Origin: VRUE01 sp963805455
GTDB lineage: Bacteria > Actinomycetota > Thermoleophilia > Solirubrobacterales > 70-9
Assembly: GCA_963805455.1 (NCBI GenBank)
Contig: CAWDUJ010000002.1
Coordinates: 62,001 to 126,000, forward strand
Direction of reading: 5' to 3'
DNA length: 64,000 nucleotides
Part shown: positions 33,293 through 43,414 of the stretch, piece after piece
Numbering within the stretch: the first letter of the stretch is position 1
Layout: the number at the start of each line of letters is the position of its first letter
Position numbers and translations under genes: made by a program
Notes under the pieces: model-generated
Told to the model about the DNA's origin: nothing
Databases searched by the model: none
The model's input: only the letters and a program-made list of their open reading frames with translations

Positions 33293-34256
33293 TCGACTGC
33301 TGGTACAGGGTGAAGCCGATCCCCGAGCAGACGGCGGCGATGATCCAGAAGCGGAGCATGATCTTCGTCTCCGACCAGGCCATCATCTCGAAGTGGTGGT
33401 GGAGCGGGGCCATCAGCAGGACCCGGCGCCTGAACGTCTTGAAGGCGAAGACCTGAGCGGCGACCGAGAGGGCCTCGATCACGAAGATGCCGCCGATGAT
33501 GATCAGCAGCACCTCGGTCTGGGTCATCACGGCGAGGGCGCCGATCGCCCCCCCGAGCCCGAGCGAGCCGGTGTCCCCCATGAAGATCGAGGCCGGGAAG
33601 GCGTTGAACCAGAGGAAGCCGACGCAGGCCCCGACCAAACAGGCGGAGAGCAGCGCCAGGTTCTGCTGCTCGTTGGTTACGAAGCAGATCGCGGTGTAGG
33701 CGAGGAGGACGATCGCGCAGCAGCCGGCGGCGAGGCCGTCGAGCCCGTCGGTCAGGTTGACGCCGTTCGAGGTGCCGGCGATGACGAGGAAGACGAGGAC
33801 GAAGTAGAGGACCGGGCCGAGGTCGATGCTGCCGTCGCCGATCCGGAAGAACAGGGTCGGCTCGAGGCCGACCTCGTGGCGGGCGACCCACCAGAGTCCG
33901 AACGCGAGAAAGAGCTGGAAGAGGAGCTTGTAGCGGGCCGAGAGGCCGAGAGAGCGGCGCTTGACGATCTTCGTGAAGTCGTCGGCGAACCCGAGGGCCG
34001 CGCACCCGATCGCGACGCCGAAGACGGCCATGCTCTGCGCGTCGCGGTCGGAGAGGACGAGGTAGGGGACGCAGATCGAGGCGAAGACGATCAGGCCGCC
34101 CATCGTCGGCGTCCCGGCCTTGGTGTGGTGCTCCTGGGGCCCGTCCTCGCGGATGTGCTGCCCGAACTCCTTGACCCGAAGGTATTCGATGAACTTCGGG
34201 CCGAGGAAGATGCAGATCAGCATCGCCGCCATCCCCGCAATCAGCACCTCCCCCAT
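33282..34256 (-). CDS. mraY: Phospho-N-acetylmuramoyl-pentapeptide transferase
   Basis: MraY transfers phospho-MurNAc-pentapeptide to undecaprenyl phosphate, giving lipid I. The 324-residue protein has ten membrane segments. It shows KAGTPTMGGL near residue 46, the DDF motif in LGFADDFTKIVKRRSLGL near residue 90, NLTDGLDGLA near residue 165, FMGDTGSLGLGG near residue 227, and the APLHHHFE loop near residue 285. The ATG start overlaps murF by one base (TGATG). It is the last dcw gene before the interruption. Confidence 0.96.
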   Translation of the reverse strand: MGEVLIAGMAAMLICIFLGPKFIEYLRVKEFGQHIREDGPQEHHTKAGTPTMGGLIVFASICVPYLVLSDRDAQSMAVFGVAIGCAALGFADDFTKIVKRRSLGLSARYKLLFQLFLAFGLWWVARHEVGLEPTLFFRIGDGSIDLGPVLYFVLVFLVIAGTSNGVNLTDGLDGLAAGCCAIVLLAYTAICFVTNEQQNLALLSACLVGACVGFLWFNAFPASIFMGDTGSLGLGGAIGALAVMTQTEVLLIIIGGIFVIEALSVAAQVFAFKTFRRRVLLMAPLHHHFEMMAWSETKIMLRFWIIAAVCSGIGFTLYQQSIGR

Positions 34257-35577
34257 CAGATCAGCCCCCTCAGGGTCTCGGCGACGGCCTCGAGCCCGGC
34301 CGAGCGCGAGCCCTTGACGAGGACCGTGTCGCCCGGCTCGAGCTGGGCTGCGAGCAGCTCGGCGGCCTCCTCCGGGGTGGCGACGAGCTCGTCGGGGTCA
34401 TACGCCCGCGAGGCCTCGGCGACCCCGATCAGGGTGTCGACGCCGGCGGCGCGGGCGTGCTCGCCGACCTCGCGGTGGTGGGTGGCCGCCTCCTCGCCGA
34501 GCTCGCCCATCTCCCCCAGCACCGCGGTCCGGCGGCCGCCCTCGAAGGTCGCTAGGTGGTCGAGCGCCGCGCGCATCGACAGCGGGTTGGCGTTGTAGCA
34601 GTCGTTCACGAGGACGATCCCGCCGCCAAGCTCGATGCGCTCGCCGCGGTAGCTGGAGAACCCTATGCTCGCAGCGCCGTCGGCCATCTCGCCGAGCGAG
34701 ACACCGAGCGCGACCCCGACCCCGACCGCCGCCAGCGCGTTGGTCAGGTTGTGGCTCTCGGTAAACGGGAAATGGAAGGTCTGACGCCCCGCCGGGGTCG
34801 AGACCACGGCTTCGGTGACCCCGTCTTCGACCCGGCTCTCGACCGCCTCTACATCACCCTTGGGGCCGAACCGCAGCAGCCGCGGCGCGCCTTCCAGGTG
34901 CGGCTCGAGCTCGCCGGCCTCGGCCGGGACGACCGCCGTGCCCTCGCCGTCCAGCGCCTCCAGCAGCTCCGCCTTCGCCGCCGCGACCCCGGCGACCGAG
35001 CCGAGAAGCTCGATGTGGACCGGGCCGACGTTGGTGATCACGCCGACCTCAGGCTCGGCGATCGCCGCCAGCTCGGCGATCTGGCCGCGACCGCGCATCG
35101 CCATCTCCAGGACCAGGAAGTCGGTCCCGGCGGCGGCCTCGAGGACCGTAAGCGGCAGCCCGATCTCGGTGTTGAGGTTCTCGCGGTTGGCGTGGACCCG
35201 ACCCGGCAGCAGTGCCCGGGTGATGTCCTTGACCGAGGTCTTGCCGACCGAGCCGGTGATCCCGACCACCCGCGCCCCCAAAGCCCGGCGCCAGCTCGAG
35301 GCCAGGGCCTGCAGCGCCGCGAGCGGGTCCTCGACCGCGAACACCCAACCTCCGCCGAGGCCCTCGTGGCCGGCGCCGACCACCGCGCCCCAGGCTCCGG
35401 CCTCGAGCGCGGCGACCCCGTACTCGCCGCCGTCGACGTTCTCCCCGCGCAGCCCGAAGAAGAGGTCGCCCTCCCCCGCCGCCCCCGAGTCGATGACCGC
35501 CCGCGCCGGCGACCCGTCGGCCCCGGTCGCGAGGACATCGGCACCGATCGCGGCGGCGATTTCCTCCGCGCCGAGGT

Positions 35578-35581
<4 letters not shown>
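34256..35581 (-). CDS. murF: UDP-MurNAc-tripeptide--D-Ala-D-Ala ligase
   Basis: MurF adds D-Ala-D-Ala to the UDP-MurNAc tripeptide. The 441-residue protein has VIDSGAAGEGDLFFGLRGENVDG-type N-terminal substrate segment, ATP-binding ITGSVGKTSVKD near residue 108, NRENLNTEIGLPLTVL near residue 132, EMAMRGRGQI near residue 160, and NVGPVHIELLGS near residue 183. Further on are NDCYNANPLSM and VLGEMGELGEEA. The GTG start overlaps the murE stop by 4 bases. Confidence 0.95.
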
Positions 35582-37005
<1,424 letters not shown>

Positions 37006-37037
37006 CCCGGCCGATTCTAGGCTCGGCCACGGGCGTC

Positions 37038-38690
37038 CTATTCGGGCGGGACGCCGAGGTAGGGAAGCGCGAATTCGGCAATCTTGCCAAAGGCCGGGGC
37101 GGCGACCGAGCCGCCGTAGATTTCGCCCTGGGGCTCGTCGACGATCACGGCGACCAGCAGCTGCGGGTCCCGGGCCGGCGCGAAGCCGATGAAGGAGGCG
37201 ACGTATTTCGTCTTCGAGTAGGTCCCGTTTTCGGCGACCTCCGCGGTTCCGGTCTTGCCCGCAAGGAGGTACCCGGGGACGTCGACCTCCGAGGCGGTGC
37301 CCCCGGGAGCCAGCACTCCCTCGAGCATTTCCCGGACCTCGGAGGCGACCTCGGGGGAGATCACGCGGTGGCCCTTCGGCTCGTAGACCGCTTCGCCGCC
37401 GACGTCCTTGATGAGCTGCGGCTGCCTGAGGATTCCGCCGTTGGCGATCGCCGAATAGCCGGCGATCATCTGGATCGGCGTCACCGAGAGCCCCTGGCCC
37501 ATCGGCAGGTTGCCCATCGTCGAGCCGGAGTATTCGGCGAGCGCCGGGACCAGGCCCTGCTCCTCGCCGGGGAACTGGATCCCGGTCGGCCGGCCGAATC
37601 CGAAGCGGTTGATCCAGCGACTGTATTTCTCGCTCCCCACCTGAAGGCCGATGGTGACCGCGCCGACGTTCGAGGAGTGGGAGAGGATTTCGGCGACCGA
37701 GAGGGTCACAGTGCCGCGTTCCTCGGCGTCTTCGATCGTGCGGTCGGCGACCTGCAGGGCCGGCGGCAGCGTGTAGGTGGTCGTCGGGGTGACGATTCCC
37801 TCTTCGAGCGCGGCCGAGACGGTGAACGCCTTGAAGGTCGACCCCGGCTCGTAGGTGAACCCGGTCGCCCGGTTGAGCAGGTATTCGGGGTCGACTTCGG
37901 AAAGGTCGGTGGGGTCGATCGGAGGCCAGTTCGCCATCGCCAGGACCTGCGAGTTGCGCGGGTTCATCACGATCGCGGTCGCGCCCTTCGGGGACCAGAG
38001 TTCTCCGACTTCGTTGAGGGCGTCTTCGGTCGCCTTCTCGATCGCCGGGTCGAGCGTGGTGCGGACGCTCTCGCCGTCTTCGGCTTCCTTGACGGTGTCG
38101 AGGCGGATCGGCTCTCCCAGCGCGTCTTTGACGACGCTGCGTTCGCCTTCGCTGCCCCGCAGGGCGCCTTCCTCGCCGAGCTCGAGCCCGGTCAGTCCCT
38201 CGCCTTCGGAGCCGACCGAGCCGATCGTCTGCCCCGCCATCTCGCCCTGGGGATAGCTGCGCCTGCTCGCCGGCAGCTGGCCGATCCCCGGGATTTCGAG
38301 GCGTTCAACGCGGGCCGCGGTGGGCAGGTCGACTTCCTTGTCGATGTAGGCGAAGCCAGATTCTTCGGTCAGGCTTTCGAGCACTTCGTCCTTGTCCATC
38401 TTCAGGACCCGGGCCAGCTCTTCCGCCACCTTGACGGGCTTTTTCACCTGATATGGAGTCGCGTAGATCGTCGCCGCGTCCTCGGAGACGGCTAGCGGGT
38501 TGCCGTAGCGGTCGAGGAGGCTGCCGCGGAGACCGGGGACCTTGACGACTTCGGTCTGCTGGTAGGTCGCTTCGGAGGCGAGCTGGGCGCCCTGGACGCC
38601 CTGAAGCCAGGCGGCACGGCCGATTACGACCAGGAAACAAAGGAGGAACCCGGCAAAGAGGAGCCCGATCCGGCGCTCGATCGTCCTCAA
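37038..38690 (-). CDS. ftsI: Septal transpeptidase FtsI (class B penicillin-binding protein)
   Basis: FtsI cross-links septal peptidoglycan with FtsW. The 550-residue protein has one membrane helix at residues 8-28, a PBP dimerisation domain starting with LRGSLLDRYGNPLA near residue 54, and the transpeptidase domain. The active-site motifs are STFK at 284-287, SSN at 339-341 and KTG at 479-481. No C-terminal PASTA domain is present. The TTG start at 38690 is used because no ATG precedes the membrane helix. It lies 9 bp after the FtsL-like gene. Confidence 0.94.
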   Translation of the reverse strand: MRTIERRIGLLFAGFLLCFLVVIGRAAWLQGVQGAQLASEATYQQTEVVKVPGLRGSLLDRYGNPLAVSEDAATIYATPYQVKKPVKVAEELARVLKMDKDEVLESLTEESGFAYIDKEVDLPTAARVERLEIPGIGQLPASRRSYPQGEMAGQTIGSVGSEGEGLTGLELGEEGALRGSEGERSVVKDALGEPIRLDTVKEAEDGESVRTTLDPAIEKATEDALNEVGELWSPKGATAIVMNPRNSQVLAMANWPPIDPTDLSEVDPEYLLNRATGFTYEPGSTFKAFTVSAALEEGIVTPTTTYTLPPALQVADRTIEDAEERGTVTLSVAEILSHSSNVGAVTIGLQVGSEKYSRWINRFGFGRPTGIQFPGEEQGLVPALAEYSGSTMGNLPMGQGLSVTPIQMIAGYSAIANGGILRQPQLIKDVGGEAVYEPKGHRVISPEVASEVREMLEGVLAPGGTASEVDVPGYLLAGKTGTAEVAENGTYSKTKYVASFIGFAPARDPQLLVAVIVDEPQGEIYGGSVAAPAFGKIAEFALPYLGVPPE

Positions 38691-38699
38691 CGCTGGCCC

Positions 38700-39185
38700 C
38701 TAGTAGCCGGATCCCGCGGCGGCCAGGCGTTGGGCGGCGACCCTGACGTCGCCAGGGGTGGCTTCGACGTAGCCGGGGTCCTTCGCGGTGGAGGCGCCAA
38801 GGCCGATCGCCGCCGCGTCGCTGCGGACCCGTTCGGTCGCGGAGCGCTGGGCGTCGCGGGCTCGAAGGATTGAGTTCTCGCGGTCGAGGGCCTGGATGTT
38901 CTGATCGATATGGCCCGAGGAGGCGGCGAAGCTGAGGGTGATCACGTTGAGGGCGACGATTCCGGTGAGGAGCACACCGAGGACGCCGATCCAGGCGCGC
39001 CCGCGTGTCATACGCACCATCAGCCCCGAGTCGGGAAGACGCCCGACCGCGGACGCGGTGCCGACCGCGATCGGGATCAGGTGGCCGCCGGGACGGCGAA
39101 CGGGTGCCGGGCTCCTTCGGGCCGGAGCGGCCTTCGCGCGCGGCGGCGCGACGCGGGCCGGCCTTCTGACTGTTGCCGCCTCCAT
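38700..39185 (-). CDS. FtsL-like membrane/coiled-coil division protein
   Basis: This 161-residue protein sits exactly where ftsL normally lies, between rsmH and ftsI. It starts with ~75 residues rich in Arg, Ala and Pro, has one membrane helix (about residues 66-88) and then a short heptad-like coiled coil (NIQALDRENSILRARDAQRS). That topology is the hallmark of FtsL/DivIC, whose sequences are poorly conserved. FtsL links FtsQ and DivIC to FtsWI. The call rests on position and topology, not sequence identity. Its ATG overlaps the rsmH stop by one base. Confidence 0.72.
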   Translation of the reverse strand: MEAATVRRPARVAPPRAKAAPARRSPAPVRRPGGHLIPIAVGTASAVGRLPDSGLMVRMTRGRAWIGVLGVLLTGIVALNVITLSFAASSGHIDQNIQALDRENSILRARDAQRSATERVRSDAAAIGLGASTAKDPGYVEATPGDVRVAAQRLAAAGSGY

Positions 39186-40132
39186 CAGGCGACCTCCGCC
39201 GGGGTCGGGGCGATCTTTCGCGCGGCACGCAGATGGGCCGATTTCGAGCGCGGATTGGCGGCGACCTCATCGGGGCCGGGTGAGACCGCGCGGCGGGTGA
39301 GGAGCTCGGCTTCCGGCTCGCGCCCGCAGACGCAGATCGGGAGCTCGGGAGGGCAGATGCAGCCGCGGGCGCGGTCGACGAGGAACCGCTTGACGCGGCG
39401 GTCCTCGAGCGAGTGGAAGGAGATGCCGGCGAAGCGGCCGCCGTCGGCCAGCATGCCCCAGGCGGTCGGCAGCGCCTCGTCGATCGCGTCGAGCTCGCCG
39501 TTGACGGCGATCCGCAGCGCCTGGAAGGTGCGCTTGGCGGGGTGGCCGCCGCCGAACCGGGCCGAGGCGGGCATCCCCGCCTTGGCCGCGGCGACCAGGT
39601 CGGAGGTTGTCTGCAGCGGGCGACGGCGGACGATCTCACGAGCGATCCCGCCCGCGTAGCGCTCCTCGCCGAAGCGGCGCAGCGTCTGCGCGATCCGCGA
39701 CTCGGGCCACTCGTTGACGAGGTCGGCGGCGGTGAAGTCCTGGCGGGTGTCCATCCGCATGTCGAGCGGCGCGTCGTAGGAATAGGAGAAGCCCCGCTCC
39801 CGGGCATCGACCTGCATCGAGGACATCCCTAGGTCCATGTAGACCATCTCTGGTCGGAGGCCTTCGCCGTCGATGGTCTGAAGCCCTGCCGTGAAGTCGG
39901 TCCCGATAAACCTGCATCTGCAGGGAACCTCTGCCGCGAAGCGCTCGAATCGCTCCTCGGCGGCGGGATCGCGGTCGATCGCGATCAGGGTGCCCTCGGC
40001 GCCGAGCTCGGCCGCGATCCGGCGGGCGTGGCCGCCGGCGCCGAAGGTGCAGTCGACCGCGATCTGCCCCGGGCCCGGGGCCAGGAACGAGGTCAGCTCC
40101 TCCGCGAGGACGGGATCGTGTTCGACGGGCAT
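39185..40132 (-). CDS. rsmH: 16S rRNA (cytosine(1402)-N4)-methyltransferase
   Basis: RsmH (MraW) methylates C1402 of 16S rRNA using S-adenosylmethionine. The 315-residue protein has the N-terminal MPVEHDPVLAEEL, the SAM-binding VDCTFGAGGHARRI near residue 25, AIDRDPAAEERF near residue 48, MDLGMSSMQVDARERGFSY near residue 100 and LRIAVNGELDAIDEALP near residue 215. It ends with the usual Lys/Arg-rich tail. The ATG at 40132 fits the family; earlier in-frame codons would translate repeat copy D. Confidence 0.96.
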   Translation of the reverse strand: MPVEHDPVLAEELTSFLAPGPGQIAVDCTFGAGGHARRIAAELGAEGTLIAIDRDPAAEERFERFAAEVPCRCRFIGTDFTAGLQTIDGEGLRPEMVYMDLGMSSMQVDARERGFSYSYDAPLDMRMDTRQDFTAADLVNEWPESRIAQTLRRFGEERYAGGIAREIVRRRPLQTTSDLVAAAKAGMPASARFGGGHPAKRTFQALRIAVNGELDAIDEALPTAWGMLADGGRFAGISFHSLEDRRVKRFLVDRARGCICPPELPICVCGREPEAELLTRRAVSPGPDEVAANPRSKSAHLRAARKIAPTPAEVA

Positions 40133-40149
40133 CAATCCAACAATGGCAG

Positions 40150-40205
40150 CGCCCATGCTTCGCTCGCGGAAGCCAGAATTCGACGCTCGCTCCGCATGGG
40201 CTCGC
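40150..40205 (-). repeat. Intercistronic repeat, divergent copy D (mraZ/rsmH)
   Basis: This ~56-nt element shares GCGGAGCGAGC and CCGCGAGCGAAGC with copies A-C on the minus strand but is more diverged. It has its own perfect 7-bp inverted ends (CCCATGC at 40152-40158 and GCATGGG at 40194-40200). It lies in the gap between mraZ and rsmH and ends 17 bp before the rsmH start. Confidence 0.55.
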
Positions 40206-40226
40206 ATTTGACTTGAAGGCAACAAA

Positions 40227-40664
40227 TCACTCGCCCGTCCCGGCCAGGCCCTCGGCGATCTCGGCGGCGGAGGTGTCGAGCTCCTCCTCCTGCTTGGCCC
40301 AGTCATCGGCGTTCCAGATCTCGAGGTACTCGCCGGCGCCGATCACTACGCAGGGGCCCTCGAGCTTGCCGTGCTCGATCAAGGGCTTCGGGATCCGGAT
40401 CCGCCCCGCCGAGTCGAGCGTCTCGTCGAAGGAGCCGCCGTGGAATCGGCGGCGAAGGCTGCGCGCGTCCTTGCCGAACGGGCTGTGCGGGGCGAGGAAG
40501 CGGTCGGAGAGCTGCTCGAACTCGCTGGTCGGATACACCCAGACGCAGGGGTCGAAGCCCTTGGAGAGAACGATGCCGTCAGCGAGGGCGGCGCGGAAGC
40601 GAGAAGGTACCGTGAGGCGGTCCTTGGCATCCAGGCTGTGCTCGTAAAGACCCCGAAAAGCCAT
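40227..40664 (-). CDS. mraZ: Transcriptional regulator MraZ
   Basis: MraZ is a DNA-binding protein that represses its own dcw operon. The 145-residue protein has two SpoVT/AbrB-like repeats. The first is FRGLYEHSLDAKDRLTVPSRFR at the N-terminus. The second contains ETLDSAGRIRIPKPLIEH near residue 78 with the conserved D-x-x-GR motif. The ATG at 40664 directly precedes the first repeat; AAAGGA lies 11 nt upstream. The operator with three GTGG repeats lies ~100 bp upstream, supporting autoregulation. Confidence 0.95.
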   Translation of the reverse strand: MAFRGLYEHSLDAKDRLTVPSRFRAALADGIVLSKGFDPCVWVYPTSEFEQLSDRFLAPHSPFGKDARSLRRRFHGGSFDETLDSAGRIRIPKPLIEHGKLEGPCVVIGAGEYLEIWNADDWAKQEEELDTSAAEIAEGLAGTGE

Positions 40665-40762
40665 TTCCCGTGGGTTCCTTTCTGGGACTGGAAAAGAGTT
40701 AGGACCGGAGTGATGAGGTGGGAGGAGCCTCACCACCCCGGCCCTTGGGCTTCAACTCGAGC

Positions 40763-40794
40763 GCCACAGTAACCCACTTCCCCCCACTTTGCAA
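40763..40794 (-). promoter_or_regulatory. mraZ promoter with MraZ-binding repeats
   Basis: Minus strand: -35 TTGCAA (40789-40794), 17-nt spacer, -10 TACTGT (40766-40771). Three direct repeats, GTGGG, GTGGG and GTGGC, occupy 40783-40787, 40773-40777 and 40763-40767 at exact 10-bp steps, on one face of the helix and across the spacer and -10. This matches the known MraZ-binding arrangement of TGGG-type repeats 10 bp apart. Autorepression of the whole mraZ-to-mraY block is the likely consequence. Confidence 0.8.
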
Positions 40795-40805
40795 CACAGG
40801 TCCGG

Positions 40806-41711
40806 ATGGAACGCCCCAAATCGCAAGGTCCGTTGCATCGACTAGGTTCTCCCCCCGTGAGCGGCCCCGCTGCCCCCCAGGCCCAGGTGGACGACGCCAA
40901 CGACCTGCGCGGCGCCTACTTCGGGATGCTGATCCGCAGGCCGCTGACCCTCGGCCTCCTCGCCGCCTTCGCGATCGCCGCCGGCGTCGCCGGCCTCGTC
41001 ATCGTCGGCCCGCTCGTCGGCCTGGCCGGGCTCGGCGCGGCCCTCGCCGTCGGGCTGATCGTCGTCTTCGCGATCGCCGACTCCCGCTCCGAAGACACCT
41101 TCTTCGACCAGTACGCGGCCGCCAGGGGAATGAGCTCAGCCGATGGCAGACGGATGCTGCCGCCGGAGACGCCGCTCCTGAACAAAGGCGATGACCGCTA
41201 CGCGACCCGATTGCTCGAGGGCCCGCTCGGCGACGGCGTCGAGGGCATCCTCGCGCTCTACACCTACGAGGAAAAGCACTCGGACGGCGAGGGGGGCCAG
41301 GACACCGACAGCTACCACTACACGGTCGGGATCGCCGAGGTCCCCGAGTGCCTCCGGTTCGCCCCCGAGCTCTACTGCCAGCGAAAGTTCGGCCTCCGGG
41401 CGCTCGAGGGCCTCGAGGACGTCTTCCGCTCGAAGAAACGGGTCGAGTTCGAGAGCGAGGCGCTGACCGAGCGCTACGAGATCTTCGCCAACCCCGATCT
41501 CCAGGACTTCAACTGGCTGCGCCAGCTCTTCTCCCCCAGCTTCATCGTCTGGCTGACCGACTCCGCGCCGGAGAAGTTCGCCTTCGAGTTCGTCGGCGGC
41601 CACCTCTGCTGCTACGTCCACGGTCAGCTCCACAACTCCGCCAGCCTCGACTCGATGCGCGCCGCGACCACCGCCGTCGCCACCCGGCTGCGCGAGGAGG
41701 CCACGGAGTAG
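40806..41711 (+). CDS. Membrane protein of unknown function, divergent from mraZ
   Basis: This ~301-residue protein has two adjacent membrane helices at about residues 45-65 and 68-90. A ~210-residue hydrophilic domain follows that matches no family I recognise. The soluble part contains LYTYEEKHSDGEGGQDTDSY near residue 155, three scattered Cys residues in PECLRFAPELYCQRKF, and FVGGHLCCYVHGQLHNSAS near the end. Codon use matches the neighbours, so it looks native. The ATG at 40806 is weakly supported; a GTG at 40857 is an equally good start. Its promoter must overlap that of mraZ. Confidence 0.65.
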   Translation: MERPKSQGPLHRLGSPPVSGPAAPQAQVDDANDLRGAYFGMLIRRPLTLGLLAAFAIAAGVAGLVIVGPLVGLAGLGAALAVGLIVVFAIADSRSEDTFFDQYAAARGMSSADGRRMLPPETPLLNKGDDRYATRLLEGPLGDGVEGILALYTYEEKHSDGEGGQDTDSYHYTVGIAEVPECLRFAPELYCQRKFGLRALEGLEDVFRSKKRVEFESEALTERYEIFANPDLQDFNWLRQLFSPSFIVWLTDSAPEKFAFEFVGGHLCCYVHGQLHNSASLDSMRAATTAVATRLREEATE

Positions 41712-41734
41712 TAAGGCGCCACGGGGCGGCTTGT

Positions 41735-42559
41735 TCAGAGGCCCGCGAGGAGGACATCGGCGTTGGCGATCAGCGCCGCGGCGATCATCAGCAGGACCGA
41801 GGGGACGAGGACCAGGGCGACGACGAGCTGGATCTTCGGGGCGGCGCGCGCCGCAGCCTCCTCCACGCCGCGCCGCTGGTCGCGCCGCAGCGCCGTGGCC
41901 TGGCGGCTGAGCTGATCGGCCAGCGGAGCGCCCAACCGCCGCGAGCGTTCGATCGTGGCGCAGAGGGTCGCCAGCTCGCTGCCGGGCACCCGCTCGCGCA
42001 GGCCGGCGAGGGCGATCGAGAGCGGCTCACCGCAATCGAGCTCGGTGCTCACCATCCGCAGCTCGTCGGCCAGGGGGCCGCCGCCTGAGCGGCCGATCTC
42101 GATGAACCCCGCGGCGGCGCTTTGCCCCGACGTCGATCCGACCGCGATCAGGTCGAGCGCGTCGGGCAGCGATGCGAGCAGGAGTCGCCGGCGCCGGCGA
42201 GCCTGCCGCTCGAGCATCGCGTCGGGGATCAGGAACCCGGCCGCGGGAAGCCCGATCGCGACCAGGATCGAGAGGCGGCCGGGGGCGGCGGGGGCGGCAA
42301 GGAGGCCGGCGATCGCACCTGCCGCGGCCGACCCGAGCTTCGCGAGCAGAATCGTCGCCACCGGCACTCGGGCGCCGAGGCCGGCGCGGGTCAGCCGGTC
42401 GGGGATGCCGAGCTGGAGTGCCGCGTCGCCGAGGCCCCGACCAGTCAACCGGTCGACTAGGGAGTCAAGGCCCCCGGGCCGCGAGACGGCCAGCTCCCAC
42501 CCCGCGGCGAAGAGCAGAAACATCGACCCGACCGCCAGCAGGATCGCGAAGGCCGTCAT
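41735..42559 (-). CDS. tadC: Tad pilus inner-membrane protein TadC
   Basis: This 274-residue protein of the GspF/TadC family has membrane segments at the N-terminus, near residue 70-110 and at the C-terminus. The type II secretion F domain lies between (LLASLPDALDLIAVGSTSGQS near residue 125, then LRERVPGSELATLCATIERSRRLG). Together with TadB it forms the platform of Flp/Tad pilus assembly. The ATG abuts the tadB stop (TAGATG). It is the last gene of the operon; no TadE/F-type pseudopilins follow. Confidence 0.86.
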   Translation of the reverse strand: MTAFAILLAVGSMFLLFAAGWELAVSRPGGLDSLVDRLTGRGLGDAALQLGIPDRLTRAGLGARVPVATILLAKLGSAAAGAIAGLLAAPAAPGRLSILVAIGLPAAGFLIPDAMLERQARRRRRLLLASLPDALDLIAVGSTSGQSAAAGFIEIGRSGGGPLADELRMVSTELDCGEPLSIALAGLRERVPGSELATLCATIERSRRLGAPLADQLSRQATALRRDQRRGVEEAAARAAPKIQLVVALVLVPSVLLMIAAALIANADVLLAGL

Positions 42560-43414
42560 CTAGGCGGGGATCCGGGCCAGGCGGCGGATCGCGACGAAGC
42601 CGACAAGCTGAAACGCGGCGGCCATGCCCAGAAGCACCGCCGAGGCGGGCTGACCAAGCAGCCTGCCGATGAATCCGGGCGAGAGGAGCTCGGCGAAGAG
42701 GGCGGCGCCACTTGGCATCGCGACGACCAGGAGCCCGGTGAACCGGGCCTGGGCGGTCGCGGTCCGGGCGTCTTCGGCGGCACGATCGCGATCGGCGGCG
42801 CCGGCAGCGAAGCGGCGAAGCAGGCCGGCGAGGTCGCCACCGGCGAGCCGTTGGCTGAGGACCGCAGCGGCGAAGGCGTCGACCCGGGCCGACCGCATCC
42901 GCCGGCGCCATGCGCCCACCGCCTCGGTCGTCGGGGCGCCGAGTTCGAGCTCGGCCCGCAACCGCGCCAGCTCGACCGCCGCCGGGCCGTCGAGAGAGGC
43001 TTCCGCCGCGCAGAGCGATGCCCGCAGCGAGCGCCCCGCGGTCAGCGAGTCGGCGACCGCGATCCCGATGTCGGGCAGCGCCCGCTCGACCGCCGAGCGG
43101 TAACGGGCCCGCCTTCTGGCGACGGTCGCGGTGACCAGCGCCGGGCCGGCGACCGCGAGCGGCAGCGCCACCGCCGGGCCGGCCACGAACCAACCCCCCA
43201 GCAGAGCGGCGAGAGCTCCCAGCAGCGCCAGCCGGCGGCGCTCGAGCGGGTTCGGGGCGTAGCCCTCGCGGCCGGCCAGCCGCAGCGGCTCGAGCGCGGC
43301 CCGCAGCCAGCTCGCGACCGCCGGGCTCGCGCCGAGGCCTTCCCTCGCCGCGAGCGCGACCAGGCCGCCGGCGGCGCCGCCGGCGAGGACGAGCACCAGG
43401 GACGGGCCGCTCAC
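42560..43414 (-). CDS. tadB: Tad pilus inner-membrane protein TadB
   Basis: This 284-residue GspF-family protein has N-terminal hydrophobic segments, the cytoplasmic F domain (VERALPDIGIAVADSLTAGRSL near residue 115; LSQRLAGGDLAGLLRRFA near residue 190) and two C-terminal membrane helices. It is the partner of TadC in the pilus platform. The GTG start overlaps the cpaF stop by 4 bases. The gene order cpaB-cpaF-tadB-tadC is typical of Tad loci. Confidence 0.86.
   Translation of the reverse strand: MSGPSLVLVLAGGAAGGLVALAAREGLGASPAVASWLRAALEPLRLAGREGYAPNPLERRRLALLGALAALLGGWFVAGPAVALPLAVAGPALVTATVARRRARYRSAVERALPDIGIAVADSLTAGRSLRASLCAAEASLDGPAAVELARLRAELELGAPTTEAVGAWRRRMRSARVDAFAAAVLSQRLAGGDLAGLLRRFAAGAADRDRAAEDARTATAQARFTGLLVVAMPSGAALFAELLSPGFIGRLLGQPASAVLLGMAAAFQLVGFVAIRRLARIPA

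Noticed and set aside
40133..40306. A 58-residue N-terminal extension of RsmH
   Set aside because: It would translate repeat copy D and part of mraZ; the family start is at 40132.
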